Positions 8,940 through 16,709 of a stretch of DNA of 64,000 nucleotides are shown here, piece by piece. Position numbers and translations under genes: made by a program. The DNA lies in NCBI RefSeq assembly GCF_000621025.1, contig NZ_JHZJ01000010.1, positions 1-64,000 on the forward strand, in the 5' to 3' direction. The notes under the pieces were generated by a model. The model made no database searches, was not told where the DNA came from, and was given only the letters and a program-made list of their open reading frames with translations. Within the stretch, counting starts at the first letter, position 1, and each line of letters starts with the position of its first letter. The DNA comes from Brackiella oedipodis DSM 13743 (lineage in GTDB: Bacteria > Pseudomonadota > Gammaproteobacteria > Burkholderiales > Burkholderiaceae_B).

Positions 8940-10451
8940 ATGAAAACAAACCTATCTTCTCAGCAGCAAATTGTTGTGCTTATTGGACTCATTGTCTTCC
9001 TACCACTGATCTCTATGTTTTTGCTGCCTTTTTATGACACCACTGAACCACGCTACGCCGAAATTGCACGCATCATGGCACAAAGCGGTGATTGGATCAC
9101 GCCTTGGTTCAATGCCGATACGCCTTTTTGGGGCAAACCACCGTTGTCTTTTTGGTGCCAAGCTTTGTCTATCAAACTGCTCGGTAATAGCGAATTTGCC
9201 CTACGCCTGCCAGCTTGGCTTTGCCTCGTACTCAGTAATATGGTGATTTATCGAGCTTGCCAACGCCTTTACAACCGCCAAATCGCTAGTCTCGCCCTGC
9301 TCATTTATAGTTCTTGCTTTTTGGTATCAGTCTGCGCGGCTGCCGTGTTGACCGATCCATTTTTGACGCTGGGTACCAATCTTTGTCTCTTTTCTGTTGC
9401 AGTGGTAATGCAAGATGATGCACGCAAACAAACCACTCCATCCACCCTCTGGTCTTATTTATTTTTTATTGGTTTGGCCATCGGACTATTAGCGAAAGGT
9501 CCCTTAGCGGCGGTGATTAGTTTTGCGCCTATCGCTATCTATTGCTTCAATAAAAAACATCACCAAGCCGTGCTCACTCACTTACCCTGGGTTAAAGGCG
9601 GTCTGCTTTGCGCCGCGCTTGCGCTGCCTTGGTACATTTTGGCTGAACTAAAAACGCCGGGCTTTTTATACTATTTTTTGGTGGGTGAACATATCCTGCG
9701 CTTTGCCGTGTCTGGTTGGAAAGGCGATATGTATGGCACTGCCCATCAACAACCTTTTGCCATGATTTGGGTGTATTTTTTGGCAGCGACCTCGCCTTGG
9801 AGTATTTTGGCGCTCATCGCCATGGTCAGTGCGATCTTCAAAAAACAATTCAAAGCGCTCATGAAAAGTATTGAACATACAGCTCTAAACCGCTATTGGC
9901 TAAGTGCCATGCTCTTTACACCTATATTTTTTACGTTTTCGGCTAATATTCTTTGGACGTATGTCTTACCGGCCATCGCCGCATTTAGTATTTACTTGGC
10001 CTTGTATTTACATGCCAATCTAGCCACAAGAACACGACCTTTGCCTTTGCTCAACCTTGCGGCCTTAAGTACACCACTCGGTTTAGTCCTAGTGAGCATT
10101 GTGTTGTGGTCACAACCTAATCTAGGCAACACAGAAAAAACCCTGATCAATTATGTTCAGCAACATCAGCAAGTCGGTGAAACTCTGTTTTATTACTCAA
10201 AACTGCCTTTTTCGGCGCAATACTACTCTGGCGGTCATGCCAAAATTATCGATGACAATAAGTTGCTCGAAGAACTGGCCGAAAACAAACCCTTTTATTT
10301 AGCGGTACCTAATCAAAATGCCGTCAAATTATTCGCGGAAACCAGTCTCTATAATTTAACTGTCAGCAAGAATAAGCGCTTTACGCTCATGTATATTGCT
10401 CCGCAAATTCCTACTTATGAGCAGCGCAGTCGCTTAGCCAATAATCCCTAA
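8940..10451 (+). CDS. ArnT-like glycosyltransferase family 39 protein
   Basis: 503 residues from the ATG at 8940, chosen because AAGGA lies 7-8 nt upstream and a first membrane segment follows at once; an in-frame start at 8904 is less likely. The first periplasmic loop has the GT-C signature TTEPRYAEIARIM followed by SGDWITPWF, as in ArnT, which adds 4-amino-4-deoxyarabinose from undecaprenyl phosphate to lipid A. About ten to twelve membrane segments follow, with a short C-terminal periplasmic part. No arn biosynthesis genes are in the window, so the sugar donor is unproven. The two-component system upstream is a plausible regulator. Confidence 0.8.
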   Translation: MKTNLSSQQQIVVLIGLIVFLPLISMFLLPFYDTTEPRYAEIARIMAQSGDWITPWFNADTPFWGKPPLSFWCQALSIKLLGNSEFALRLPAWLCLVLSNMVIYRACQRLYNRQIASLALLIYSSCFLVSVCAAAVLTDPFLTLGTNLCLFSVAVVMQDDARKQTTPSTLWSYLFFIGLAIGLLAKGPLAAVISFAPIAIYCFNKKHHQAVLTHLPWVKGGLLCAALALPWYILAELKTPGFLYYFLVGEHILRFAVSGWKGDMYGTAHQQPFAMIWVYFLAATSPWSILALIAMVSAIFKKQFKALMKSIEHTALNRYWLSAMLFTPIFFTFSANILWTYVLPAIAAFSIYLALYLHANLATRTRPLPLLNLAALSTPLGLVLVSIVLWSQPNLGNTEKTLINYVQQHQQVGETLFYYSKLPFSAQYYSGGHAKIIDDNKLLEELAENKPFYLAVPNQNAVKLFAETSLYNLTVSKNKRFTLMYIAPQIPTYEQRSRLANNP

Positions 10452-10457
10452 CCTAGA

Positions 10458-10501
10458 GACCTTCTAGCGTCCTTTTAGCGACCTTTTAGCGACCTTTTAG
10501 C
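10458..10501. repeat. Four 11-bp tandem repeats
   Basis: Four head-to-tail units of GACCTTTTAGC, the first two with one change each (10458-10468, 10469-10479, 10480-10490, 10491-10501). They sit between the ArnT-like stop codon and its terminator, so copy number can vary without harming a protein. Confidence 0.85.
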
Positions 10502-10504
10502 AAC

Positions 10505-10552
10505 CTCATGAAAAAACTCCCAAGTACGCTTGTGCTTGGGAGTTTTTATGAG
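10505..10552. terminator. Bidirectional terminator, ArnT-like gene / ypfJ
   Basis: Arms AAACTCCCAAG and CTTGGGAGTTT with A and T tracts on either side. The symmetry extends outward to CTCAT/ATGAG. It serves the two converging genes. Confidence 0.9.
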
Positions 10553-10569
10553 ATCAGATTGAGCAGAAT

Positions 10570-11403
10570 TTAGTTGGCAAGCGTATTACATTGCTCGACA
10601 TCACCTGTTTTGAGGCCTTGTTGAAACCAATGCAAACGTTGCGCTGAGGTTCCATGTGTAAAACTATCTGGAACCACATAGCCTTGCGCTTGCTTTTGGA
10701 TGCGATCATCGCCCACAGATTCGGCGGCATTGAACGCTTGCTCAGCATCTCCTTGTTCGAACAAACCTCTTTGGTTCGCTTTGTTGGCCCAAACCCCCGC
10801 AAAACAATCGGCTTGTAACTCGAGCTTAACGGATAAGGCGTTAGATTGTAGTTGCCCCGATTGTTGCTGTTGCTCGTGTACTTTTGGCAAAATTCCTAAT
10901 AAATTTTGCACATGATGGCCAATTTCGTGGGCAATCACATAGGCAAAAGCGGCATCACCTCCTGAACCCAGTTGCCGCTTCATATCTTCATAAAAAGATA
11001 AATCTAAATAGACTTTTTGGTCCATCGGACAATAAAACGGTCCCATGACAGACTGACCTCGACCGCAAGCGGTTGACGTCGTGCCGGTATATAAAACCAT
11101 GGTGGGTGCCTTGTATTGAGCACCATGTTCTTGGAAGTAGGCAGACCAAACGTCCTCTGTCTCTTTGAGAACGACACGGGATAATTCGTTGACTTGGCTT
11201 TCTTGTTCGGAACTCAGTTGACTCGTCGGCGCCCCGCCGGTTCCCCCGACTAAGCCACTAAGATCTACCCCATAATAGGCACCCACCAAAACGATGACTA
11301 TCCCCAAAATCCCAAAACCCTTGCCTTTGGGTAATAGACCGCGGCCGCCTTGGCCTCGTCTATCTTCGACATTAGAACTACCTTCTCTACCTTGCCAACG
11401 CAT
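10570..11403 (-). CDS. ypfJ: YpfJ-type neutral zinc metallopeptidase
   Basis: 277 residues. A basic, glycine-rich cytoplasmic head (1-28) is followed by one membrane anchor (about 29-45) and a large outer domain. The zinc motif HEIGHH is at 159-164. A run LQADCFAGVWAN follows about 40 residues later and supplies the third ligand in this family. The family (KPN_02809/YpfJ) has no established substrate. It is a single gene between two terminators. Confidence 0.88.
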   Translation of the reverse strand: MRWQGREGSSNVEDRRGQGGRGLLPKGKGFGILGIVIVLVGAYYGVDLSGLVGGTGGAPTSQLSSEQESQVNELSRVVLKETEDVWSAYFQEHGAQYKAPTMVLYTGTTSTACGRGQSVMGPFYCPMDQKVYLDLSFYEDMKRQLGSGGDAAFAYVIAHEIGHHVQNLLGILPKVHEQQQQSGQLQSNALSVKLELQADCFAGVWANKANQRGLFEQGDAEQAFNAAESVGDDRIQKQAQGYVVPDSFTHGTSAQRLHWFQQGLKTGDVEQCNTLAN

Positions 11404-11550
11404 GATGACACCTCATATGTATAATCGATTTGTGGGGCCAATTACGGCATTGCCAGCCCCTATTCAAGCGCTATTATATAGTACAGCGTACACTCTATTC
11501 TAGCGAGCACTCGCTTGCTGCACGCTACTCTACAACTTCTTTTGAACACT

Positions 11551-11578
11551 AAAAAAGCCTGCTCTTAGGAGCAGGCTT
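11551..11578 (-). terminator. Terminator of the monooxygenase operon
   Basis: 10-bp stem AAGCCTGCTC / GAGCAGGCTT with a 4-nt loop, followed on the minus strand by TTTTTT. It ends the leftward hydrolase-monooxygenase pair. Confidence 0.9.
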
Positions 11579-11603
11579 GCTTAGCCTTGAGGCTTAGGGC
11601 AAT

Positions 11604-13139
11604 TTAAGCGGCTTTTTTGGAATTACTTAAACCATATTCCTCGGGACGGAAATAGCCATTCGCAAATTGGAACTCATGCGTATAGCTTGGCCACAACGCC
11701 GTCAATTTACCATTTTCGTCAAGGTACCAACTACTGCAACCCCCATCTAAGAAGATGGTGCCCTCGGCTTCTTGATCAAGATCTTGGTTGTAATGATGCT
11801 CCGCTTTGGTCGTTGGCTCTAGGGTTTTGACCTTGTTTTCGAGACAATACTTGAGCGCGCCTAAAGTCTCGGCAATCAAGGTTTCAATATAGATCACTTG
11901 AGAATTATGACCTGAACCAATGTTAAGACCCGCTAAATTAAAGAAGTTAGGGAAATTTGGCATGGTCAAACCCCGTAGACCGCGTACCCCTTCGTTAATG
12001 TTTTGTTGCATCGACTTGCCATTGCGATCATATAAATGATGGCGAATAGGACTATCGGCCACTTCAAAACCCGTTGCGAAAGCAATCACATCGACTTCAA
12101 ACTCATTGCCATCGGCACTAATAACGGTGTTTTCGGTGACGCTTTTGAGCGCAGAAGGTTCAAGTGTGACATTGTCGCGCTCAAAAATCGGGAAAAAGTC
12201 ACTAGTGAACAATAGACGCTTGCACCCTGGTTTGAATTTAGGGGTAAGTTGTTCACGCAGTTTGGGATCTTTGACCTGCGCCTCTAGATGTTTGCGCGCA
12301 ATTTCGGCCTGTTCATGAACCAGACCTTCGATATTACGACGCGCCCCATAACGGTTTTCACACATCCAGAAAATATCCATACGATGCTTTTCCATACTTT
12401 GTGGGTCTTTGGCAAACATACGTTTGTGTGCCTCAGAATAGGGAAAATTCTCACGTGGCATCACATGAGACGCCGTACGCATAAAGACGATCAATTCCTT
12501 GGCAATTTTTGCGACTTGTGGGGCCATCTGGACAGCCGAAGCGCCGGTACCAATACACGCCACGCGCTTGCCACTAAGATCTACGCTATTATCCCACTTG
12601 GCGGTATGCATGATCTTGCCTTTAAAGGTGTCGATACCAGGGATATCTGGAATATCGGGTTCGACTAAAGCACCTGCTGCATTAATAAAGTAATCGGTGG
12701 CGAATTCTTCTTGATTGGTTTTGACGAGCCATTTGTTTTGGGCTTCATCCCAATGACATTCATCGAGTTCAACACCAAAAGTGATGTAGTCGAGTAGACC
12801 TTCATCTTCGGCGCATTTGCGTAAATAGCGTTGAATTTCGTCGCCTGGCGACCACATCTTGCTCCAATTTGGATTCTTTATAAACGAAAAAGAATACAAG
12901 TGAGAGGGAATATCGCAGGCAATGCCTGGATAAGTATTGGCTTGCCAACAACCGCCAACATCCTCTTGACGCTCGAGAATACGGAAATTCTTGTAGCCAC
13001 TGCGTTTGAGTAAAATACCTAAGCCAAGACCCGCATAACCAGCGCCAATTATGGTCACTAATGGTTGCTCGTCATACTTATCAAATTCATAGTTAATGTT
13101 TGAAAAGCCTTGTGGCTGTGCTTGTAAACCTGCATGCAT
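11604..13139 (-). CDS. Flavin monooxygenase, Baeyer-Villiger type
   Basis: 511 residues. FAD site GAGYAG at 32-37; NADPH site IGTGAS at 196-201. Between them is the Baeyer-Villiger fingerprint FxGxxxHxxxWD (F172, G174, H178, W182, D183). These enzymes insert oxygen next to a ketone to give an ester or lactone. An alpha/beta hydrolase lies 30 bp upstream in the same operon, which would split such an ester. The substrate (cyclic, linear or aryl ketone) cannot be told from sequence alone. Confidence 0.88.
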   Translation of the reverse strand: MHAGLQAQPQGFSNINYEFDKYDEQPLVTIIGAGYAGLGLGILLKRSGYKNFRILERQEDVGGCWQANTYPGIACDIPSHLYSFSFIKNPNWSKMWSPGDEIQRYLRKCAEDEGLLDYITFGVELDECHWDEAQNKWLVKTNQEEFATDYFINAAGALVEPDIPDIPGIDTFKGKIMHTAKWDNSVDLSGKRVACIGTGASAVQMAPQVAKIAKELIVFMRTASHVMPRENFPYSEAHKRMFAKDPQSMEKHRMDIFWMCENRYGARRNIEGLVHEQAEIARKHLEAQVKDPKLREQLTPKFKPGCKRLLFTSDFFPIFERDNVTLEPSALKSVTENTVISADGNEFEVDVIAFATGFEVADSPIRHHLYDRNGKSMQQNINEGVRGLRGLTMPNFPNFFNLAGLNIGSGHNSQVIYIETLIAETLGALKYCLENKVKTLEPTTKAEHHYNQDLDQEAEGTIFLDGGCSSWYLDENGKLTALWPSYTHEFQFANGYFRPEEYGLSNSKKAA

Positions 13140-13169
13140 AGTCAGCTCCTAAATTTTGTGAATCACTGC

Positions 13170-14021
13170 TTAAACGGAATAATTTTCGATCACTTGATCG
13201 CGTGGATAGATATTGCTGTCTTGGTTGAAATTATTGATGAGTTGCACCACGCGAGCTGGCATTTCTACCATCAGGGCATGACCGGTATCTAAGATCGCCA
13301 GACGTGCACCCTCGATGGCGCCATACAGCATATGACTGTGTTTGACGGGAATTAGACGGTCAAATGTACAACCGACTACCAAAGTTTCAGCCTTAATCTT
13401 AAGCAGTTGATCGAGAATATCGATACGAGTGGTCAATTCGGCTTGTTTGCCAAATCCGGGCGTATGGTTTTCGCGCAAACGGGCGCCAATGGCCATACTA
13501 TCTTCTAGAGGCATGGCCGCAATGGCTTTGTCGCTTAAGAAAAATAAAGTACGCATATGATCCATCGCTTCGGCCCCCCCCATTTTGGTGACGGTATCAA
13601 AAGCCACCGCACGCAAACGATGATCGTTTTCGGTTTTTGCCCAGCCCGCTAGGGGTACTAATTTATCGATGCTCTCTGGAATGCGAGCGGCCACGTCGCA
13701 TACCACTACAGCCCCTAAGGAATAGCCGACAAGTGTGACATTCTTGAGTTTTAGTTCATTTTGGATGAGGTGAATCACTTGATCTGACCAATCATTCAAT
13801 TCCATGGGATCATCGCCCTCTGGTGTGGCTAAATCGATGCCATAAACATCTTGGTGCACTGAGAGCATATTGAAAACGTAATAAAAATGGGTTTTAAGCG
13901 TGCCACCGGTGCCATGCACCAAGACCACAGGGTTACGTGTATGCTCGGGACGCGTGAGGGAATGATAAGTGACGTTTAGACCATTGAATTCAAAGGTCTT
14001 GGTCTCTGGCTCGAATTGCAT
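13170..14021 (-). CDS. Alpha/beta hydrolase (esterase-like)
   Basis: 283 residues. Oxyanion-hole region VHGTGG (35-40), nucleophile S101 in GYSLG, candidate acid D221 and base H248 in DTGHAL. There is no signal peptide, so it is cytoplasmic. A strong ribosome site (AAGGAG) precedes the ATG at 14021. It is the first gene of a two-gene operon with the monooxygenase; together they fit ketone breakdown through an ester or lactone. Confidence 0.85.
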   Translation of the reverse strand: MQFEPETKTFEFNGLNVTYHSLTRPEHTRNPVVLVHGTGGTLKTHFYYVFNMLSVHQDVYGIDLATPEGDDPMELNDWSDQVIHLIQNELKLKNVTLVGYSLGAVVVCDVAARIPESIDKLVPLAGWAKTENDHRLRAVAFDTVTKMGGAEAMDHMRTLFFLSDKAIAAMPLEDSMAIGARLRENHTPGFGKQAELTTRIDILDQLLKIKAETLVVGCTFDRLIPVKHSHMLYGAIEGARLAILDTGHALMVEMPARVVQLINNFNQDSNIYPRDQVIENYSV

Positions 14022-14045
14022 GAAATAAAACTCCTTTTTTAAAAA

Positions 14046-14073
14046 TCACATAATTCACATAACACAAGTGAAT
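14046..14073. promoter_or_regulatory. Possible operator upstream of hydrolase operon
   Basis: Direct repeats TCACATAA (14046-14053 and 14055-14062) overlap an inverted repeat ATTCAC / GTGAAT (14053-14058 and 14068-14073). They lie about 25-50 bp upstream of the hydrolase start. No regulator gene is adjacent. Confidence 0.35.
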
Positions 14074-14259
14074 ATGTAGGTATTTGTTATTAACTATTCT
14101 TAAATTAGGCGATAAGCAAGGCACTTGCCGCCTCTTGTTTTTGTACCAAAATCATTGTAATAACAGTTTTTTACTTATGTCCTACAATTTTTACCTACAA
14201 GGGTTTGTCCTAGTTTTCAGCTTCGGGGTTATCACCACTTAACGAATTTATGCGATTTG

Positions 14260-14265
14260 TATAAT
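14260..14265 (+). promoter_or_regulatory. Candidate -10 box for the pxp operon
   Basis: Perfect TATAAT about 40 bp before the pxpA start. No good -35 is seen at 16-18 bp upstream, so an activator may be needed. Confidence 0.4.
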
Positions 14266-14306
14266 ATTGATAGTTTTTATTTAAAACCTACTCCCATCTT
14301 CAACGT

Positions 14307-15080
14307 ATGTCAGTTTCTATTGACCTCAACAGTGACCTCGGTGAGCACTATGGTGCCTGGCGCATGGGTCACGATGACCTCATCTTACCTATCGTTAGTA
14401 GCGCCAATATTGCTTGTGGTTTTCATGCGGGTGACCCGAGCAATCTGCTACAGACATTGCAGACAGCACAAGCGCAACAGGTCGCTGTGGGCGCGCATGT
14501 AGCGTATCCAGACTTAGTGGGCTTTGGCCGCCGCAGTATGCAACTCAGTTATGAGGATCTCAAAGCCGATGTGATTTATCAGATTGCCGCCCTGCAAGGA
14601 CTCGCCAAGGTCGCCGGGACGCAAGTGCGATATGTTAAGCCCCATGGGGCGCTCTATAACACGATTGCGCATGATGCTAAGCAGGCACAAGCCGTTATTG
14701 ATGGCATGTTGGCCTTGGATGATGAGTTGATTTTGATGGCTCTGGCCGGTTCACCACTAATCGATTGGGCCCAAAATGCAGGCCTTAAGGTTGTCGCAGA
14801 GGCCTTTGCTGACCGCAATTACGAGGACGACGGTCGCTTGGTATCACGCCAGCATCCACAGGCGGTGATTCACGACGCCAAAACTATTACCGAGCGCATG
14901 ATCGGTCTTGTCAAAGAGGGTGGCGTCTATTCAATTAATGGCAAATTTATACCTTTGGCGGCACAGTCTATTTGTGTACATGGTGACACCGAAGGAGCCG
15001 TCAATATTGCCAAGGCGCTGCGGCAGGGATTGCAACAAGCGGGGATCCGTATTCAGGCCTTTAGTACCACAAACAAGTAA
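14307..15080 (+). CDS. pxpA: 5-oxoprolinase subunit A (LamB/YcsF family)
   Basis: 257 residues, matching the family. The N-terminal signature [13 protein letters not shown] and the [14 protein letters not shown] stretch are typical, as is [11 protein letters not shown]. In bacteria PxpA, PxpB and PxpC together cleave 5-oxoproline to glutamate using ATP. It is the first gene of a three-gene operon, 5 bp before pxpBC. The biotin carboxylase fusion at the end suggests this locus may act on a different amide or lactam, or by a carboxylated intermediate. Confidence 0.92.
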   Translation: MSVSIDLNSDLGEHYGAWRMGHDDLILPIVSSANIACGFHAGDPSNLLQTLQTAQAQQVAVGAHVAYPDLVGFGRRSMQLSYEDLKADVIYQIAALQGLAKVAGTQVRYVKPHGALYNTIAHDAKQAQAVIDGMLALDDELILMALAGSPLIDWAQNAGLKVVAEAFADRNYEDDGRLVSRQHPQAVIHDAKTITERMIGLVKEGGVYSINGKFIPLAAQSICVHGDTEGAVNIAKALRQGLQQAGIRIQAFSTTNK

Positions 15081-15085
15081 GTATT

Positions 15086-16705
15086 ATGCGTTTTTTATTT
15101 GTGAATCAAAGGGCCTTTTTAATCGAGTTGGCCAGTTTACAAGCCACCTTGAATCTACATCAGGCCATACGACAAGCCGGCCTCAAGGGCATACAAGAAA
15201 TTGTGCCTGCGGCACGTACTTTGCTAATTTATTTTCAACCGTGGCTCACCACGGCAGCCGCGCTACAGGAGCAAATCCAAGCGCTAGCGCCTTATGAAGC
15301 GGACCACGCTGCCCAAAAACAACATATTCTAGAGGTCGAATATAACGGTGAAGATCTCGCGGCTATTGCCGAATATTGTGGCATGAGTGTCGCTGAACTC
15401 ATTAAAACCCATACAGAGACGGTCTACACAGTGGCGTTTACAGGTTTTGCACCGGGTTTTGCCTATATGGCGGCTGCCGAACATAATCGTCTTGTCGTGC
15501 CGCGTCGCTCCTCGCCTCGGCCTCGTATTCCAGCTGGCTCGGTGGCCTTGGCGGATGAGTTTTGTGGCATTTATCCACAAGCCAGTCCCGGCGGTTGGCA
15601 ATTATTGGGGCATACAGATACACCGATGTGGGATTTAGCGCGCGAACCAGCAGCGCTCTTGCAAGCGGGCGATCAAGTGCTCTTTAAAGATAGCCAAGCC
15701 GCCAAAGTATTTGCCGCGCCTTCGACTAATACACTAGCTAGTATTCACTCAGTAGCTAAACAAACGCCAGCAGCGGAACCTGCCAGAGCCGCCCTTCTCA
15801 AGGTTTTAGCGCCAGGTTTACAAACATTAATCCAAGATCAAGGTCGACATGGCTTACTCAGCTCAGGCGTCTCCGAATCAGGCGCTCTCGATCAGCAGGC
15901 TTTTGGCAGAGCCAATCGCTTATGTGGTAATCCAAGCCATACCCCAGCCCTAGAAATTACTCAAGGCCATGCTAAATTTCAGGTCATGAGCCCCTGTGTC
16001 ATAGCCATTACCGGGGCGATTACTGAATTATGCCTGACCACCGGCAAGGGCAGCCAGCATATATTACCTCTCGAGCACGCCTTCAGTGCCGAAGTGGGAG
16101 ATGTGATCGAGCTCAAAAGCACTCGGGCGGGGGTCCGTAACTACGTGGCCATTCGAGATGGTTTCGCGTGTCCTCGTGTGCTCAATAGTGCTTCTTACGA
16201 CACGCTTGCTAGACTGGGTCCCGCCCCTTTACAGACTGAAGATATTCTCTATAAAGGTGATCCCTTGGCATTGCAGACAGTTTCCATCTATGAAGCACCA
16301 GCGTTTGCCATGCCAGACGCTAAGCATATCGTCACCTTAGATATTGAATTGGGACCACGCCAAGATTGGTTTACCGACGAATCGCTCAATTTATTGACAC
16401 AACAACATTGGCAAGTGACCGCAACTTCCAATCGTATTGGGGTACGCTTGCAGGGTAAGACGCCCCTTAGCAGAAAAATCACACGTGAACTGCCGAGTGA
16501 AGGGACTTGCAAAGGTGCGATACAAGTGCCCCAAAATGGTCAACCCGTACTATTTCTAAATGACCACCCTGTTACCGGTGGCTATCCCGTGATTGCCTCT
16601 GTCTGCGCCCAGCATTTGGATCTCGCCGCACAATTACCGCCTAATTGCCACGTGCGTTTTAATGTTTTGCACCCAGATCTCCACAATAATTCAAAACCAG
16701 ATTAA
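15086..16705 (+). CDS. PxpB-PxpC fusion (urea carboxylase-like CT domains)
   Basis: 539 residues. Residues 1 to about 205 are the PxpB/KipI (AHS1) domain with TGFAPGFAYM at 119-128 and RIPAGSVA. Residues from about 237 to the end are the PxpC/KipA (AHS2) domain, starting LKVLAPGLQTLIQDQGRHG. In urea carboxylase the same two domains form the carboxyltransferase part. PxpB and PxpC are usually separate proteins; here they are one chain. It lies 5 bp after pxpA and 4 bp before the biotin carboxylase gene, so co-translation is likely. Confidence 0.9.
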   Translation: MRFLFVNQRAFLIELASLQATLNLHQAIRQAGLKGIQEIVPAARTLLIYFQPWLTTAAALQEQIQALAPYEADHAAQKQHILEVEYNGEDLAAIAEYCGMSVAELIKTHTETVYTVAFTGFAPGFAYMAAAEHNRLVVPRRSSPRPRIPAGSVALADEFCGIYPQASPGGWQLLGHTDTPMWDLAREPAALLQAGDQVLFKDSQAAKVFAAPSTNTLASIHSVAKQTPAAEPARAALLKVLAPGLQTLIQDQGRHGLLSSGVSESGALDQQAFGRANRLCGNPSHTPALEITQGHAKFQVMSPCVIAITGAITELCLTTGKGSQHILPLEHAFSAEVGDVIELKSTRAGVRNYVAIRDGFACPRVLNSASYDTLARLGPAPLQTEDILYKGDPLALQTVSIYEAPAFAMPDAKHIVTLDIELGPRQDWFTDESLNLLTQQHWQVTATSNRIGVRLQGKTPLSRKITRELPSEGTCKGAIQVPQNGQPVLFLNDHPVTGGYPVIASVCAQHLDLAAQLPPNCHVRFNVLHPDLHNNSKPD

Positions 16706-16709
16706 TCCT

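Noticed and set aside
16593-16709. Upstream extension of the biotin carboxylase fusion
   Set aside because: The extra 39 residues overlap pxpBC in another frame and do not resemble any biotin carboxylase start.
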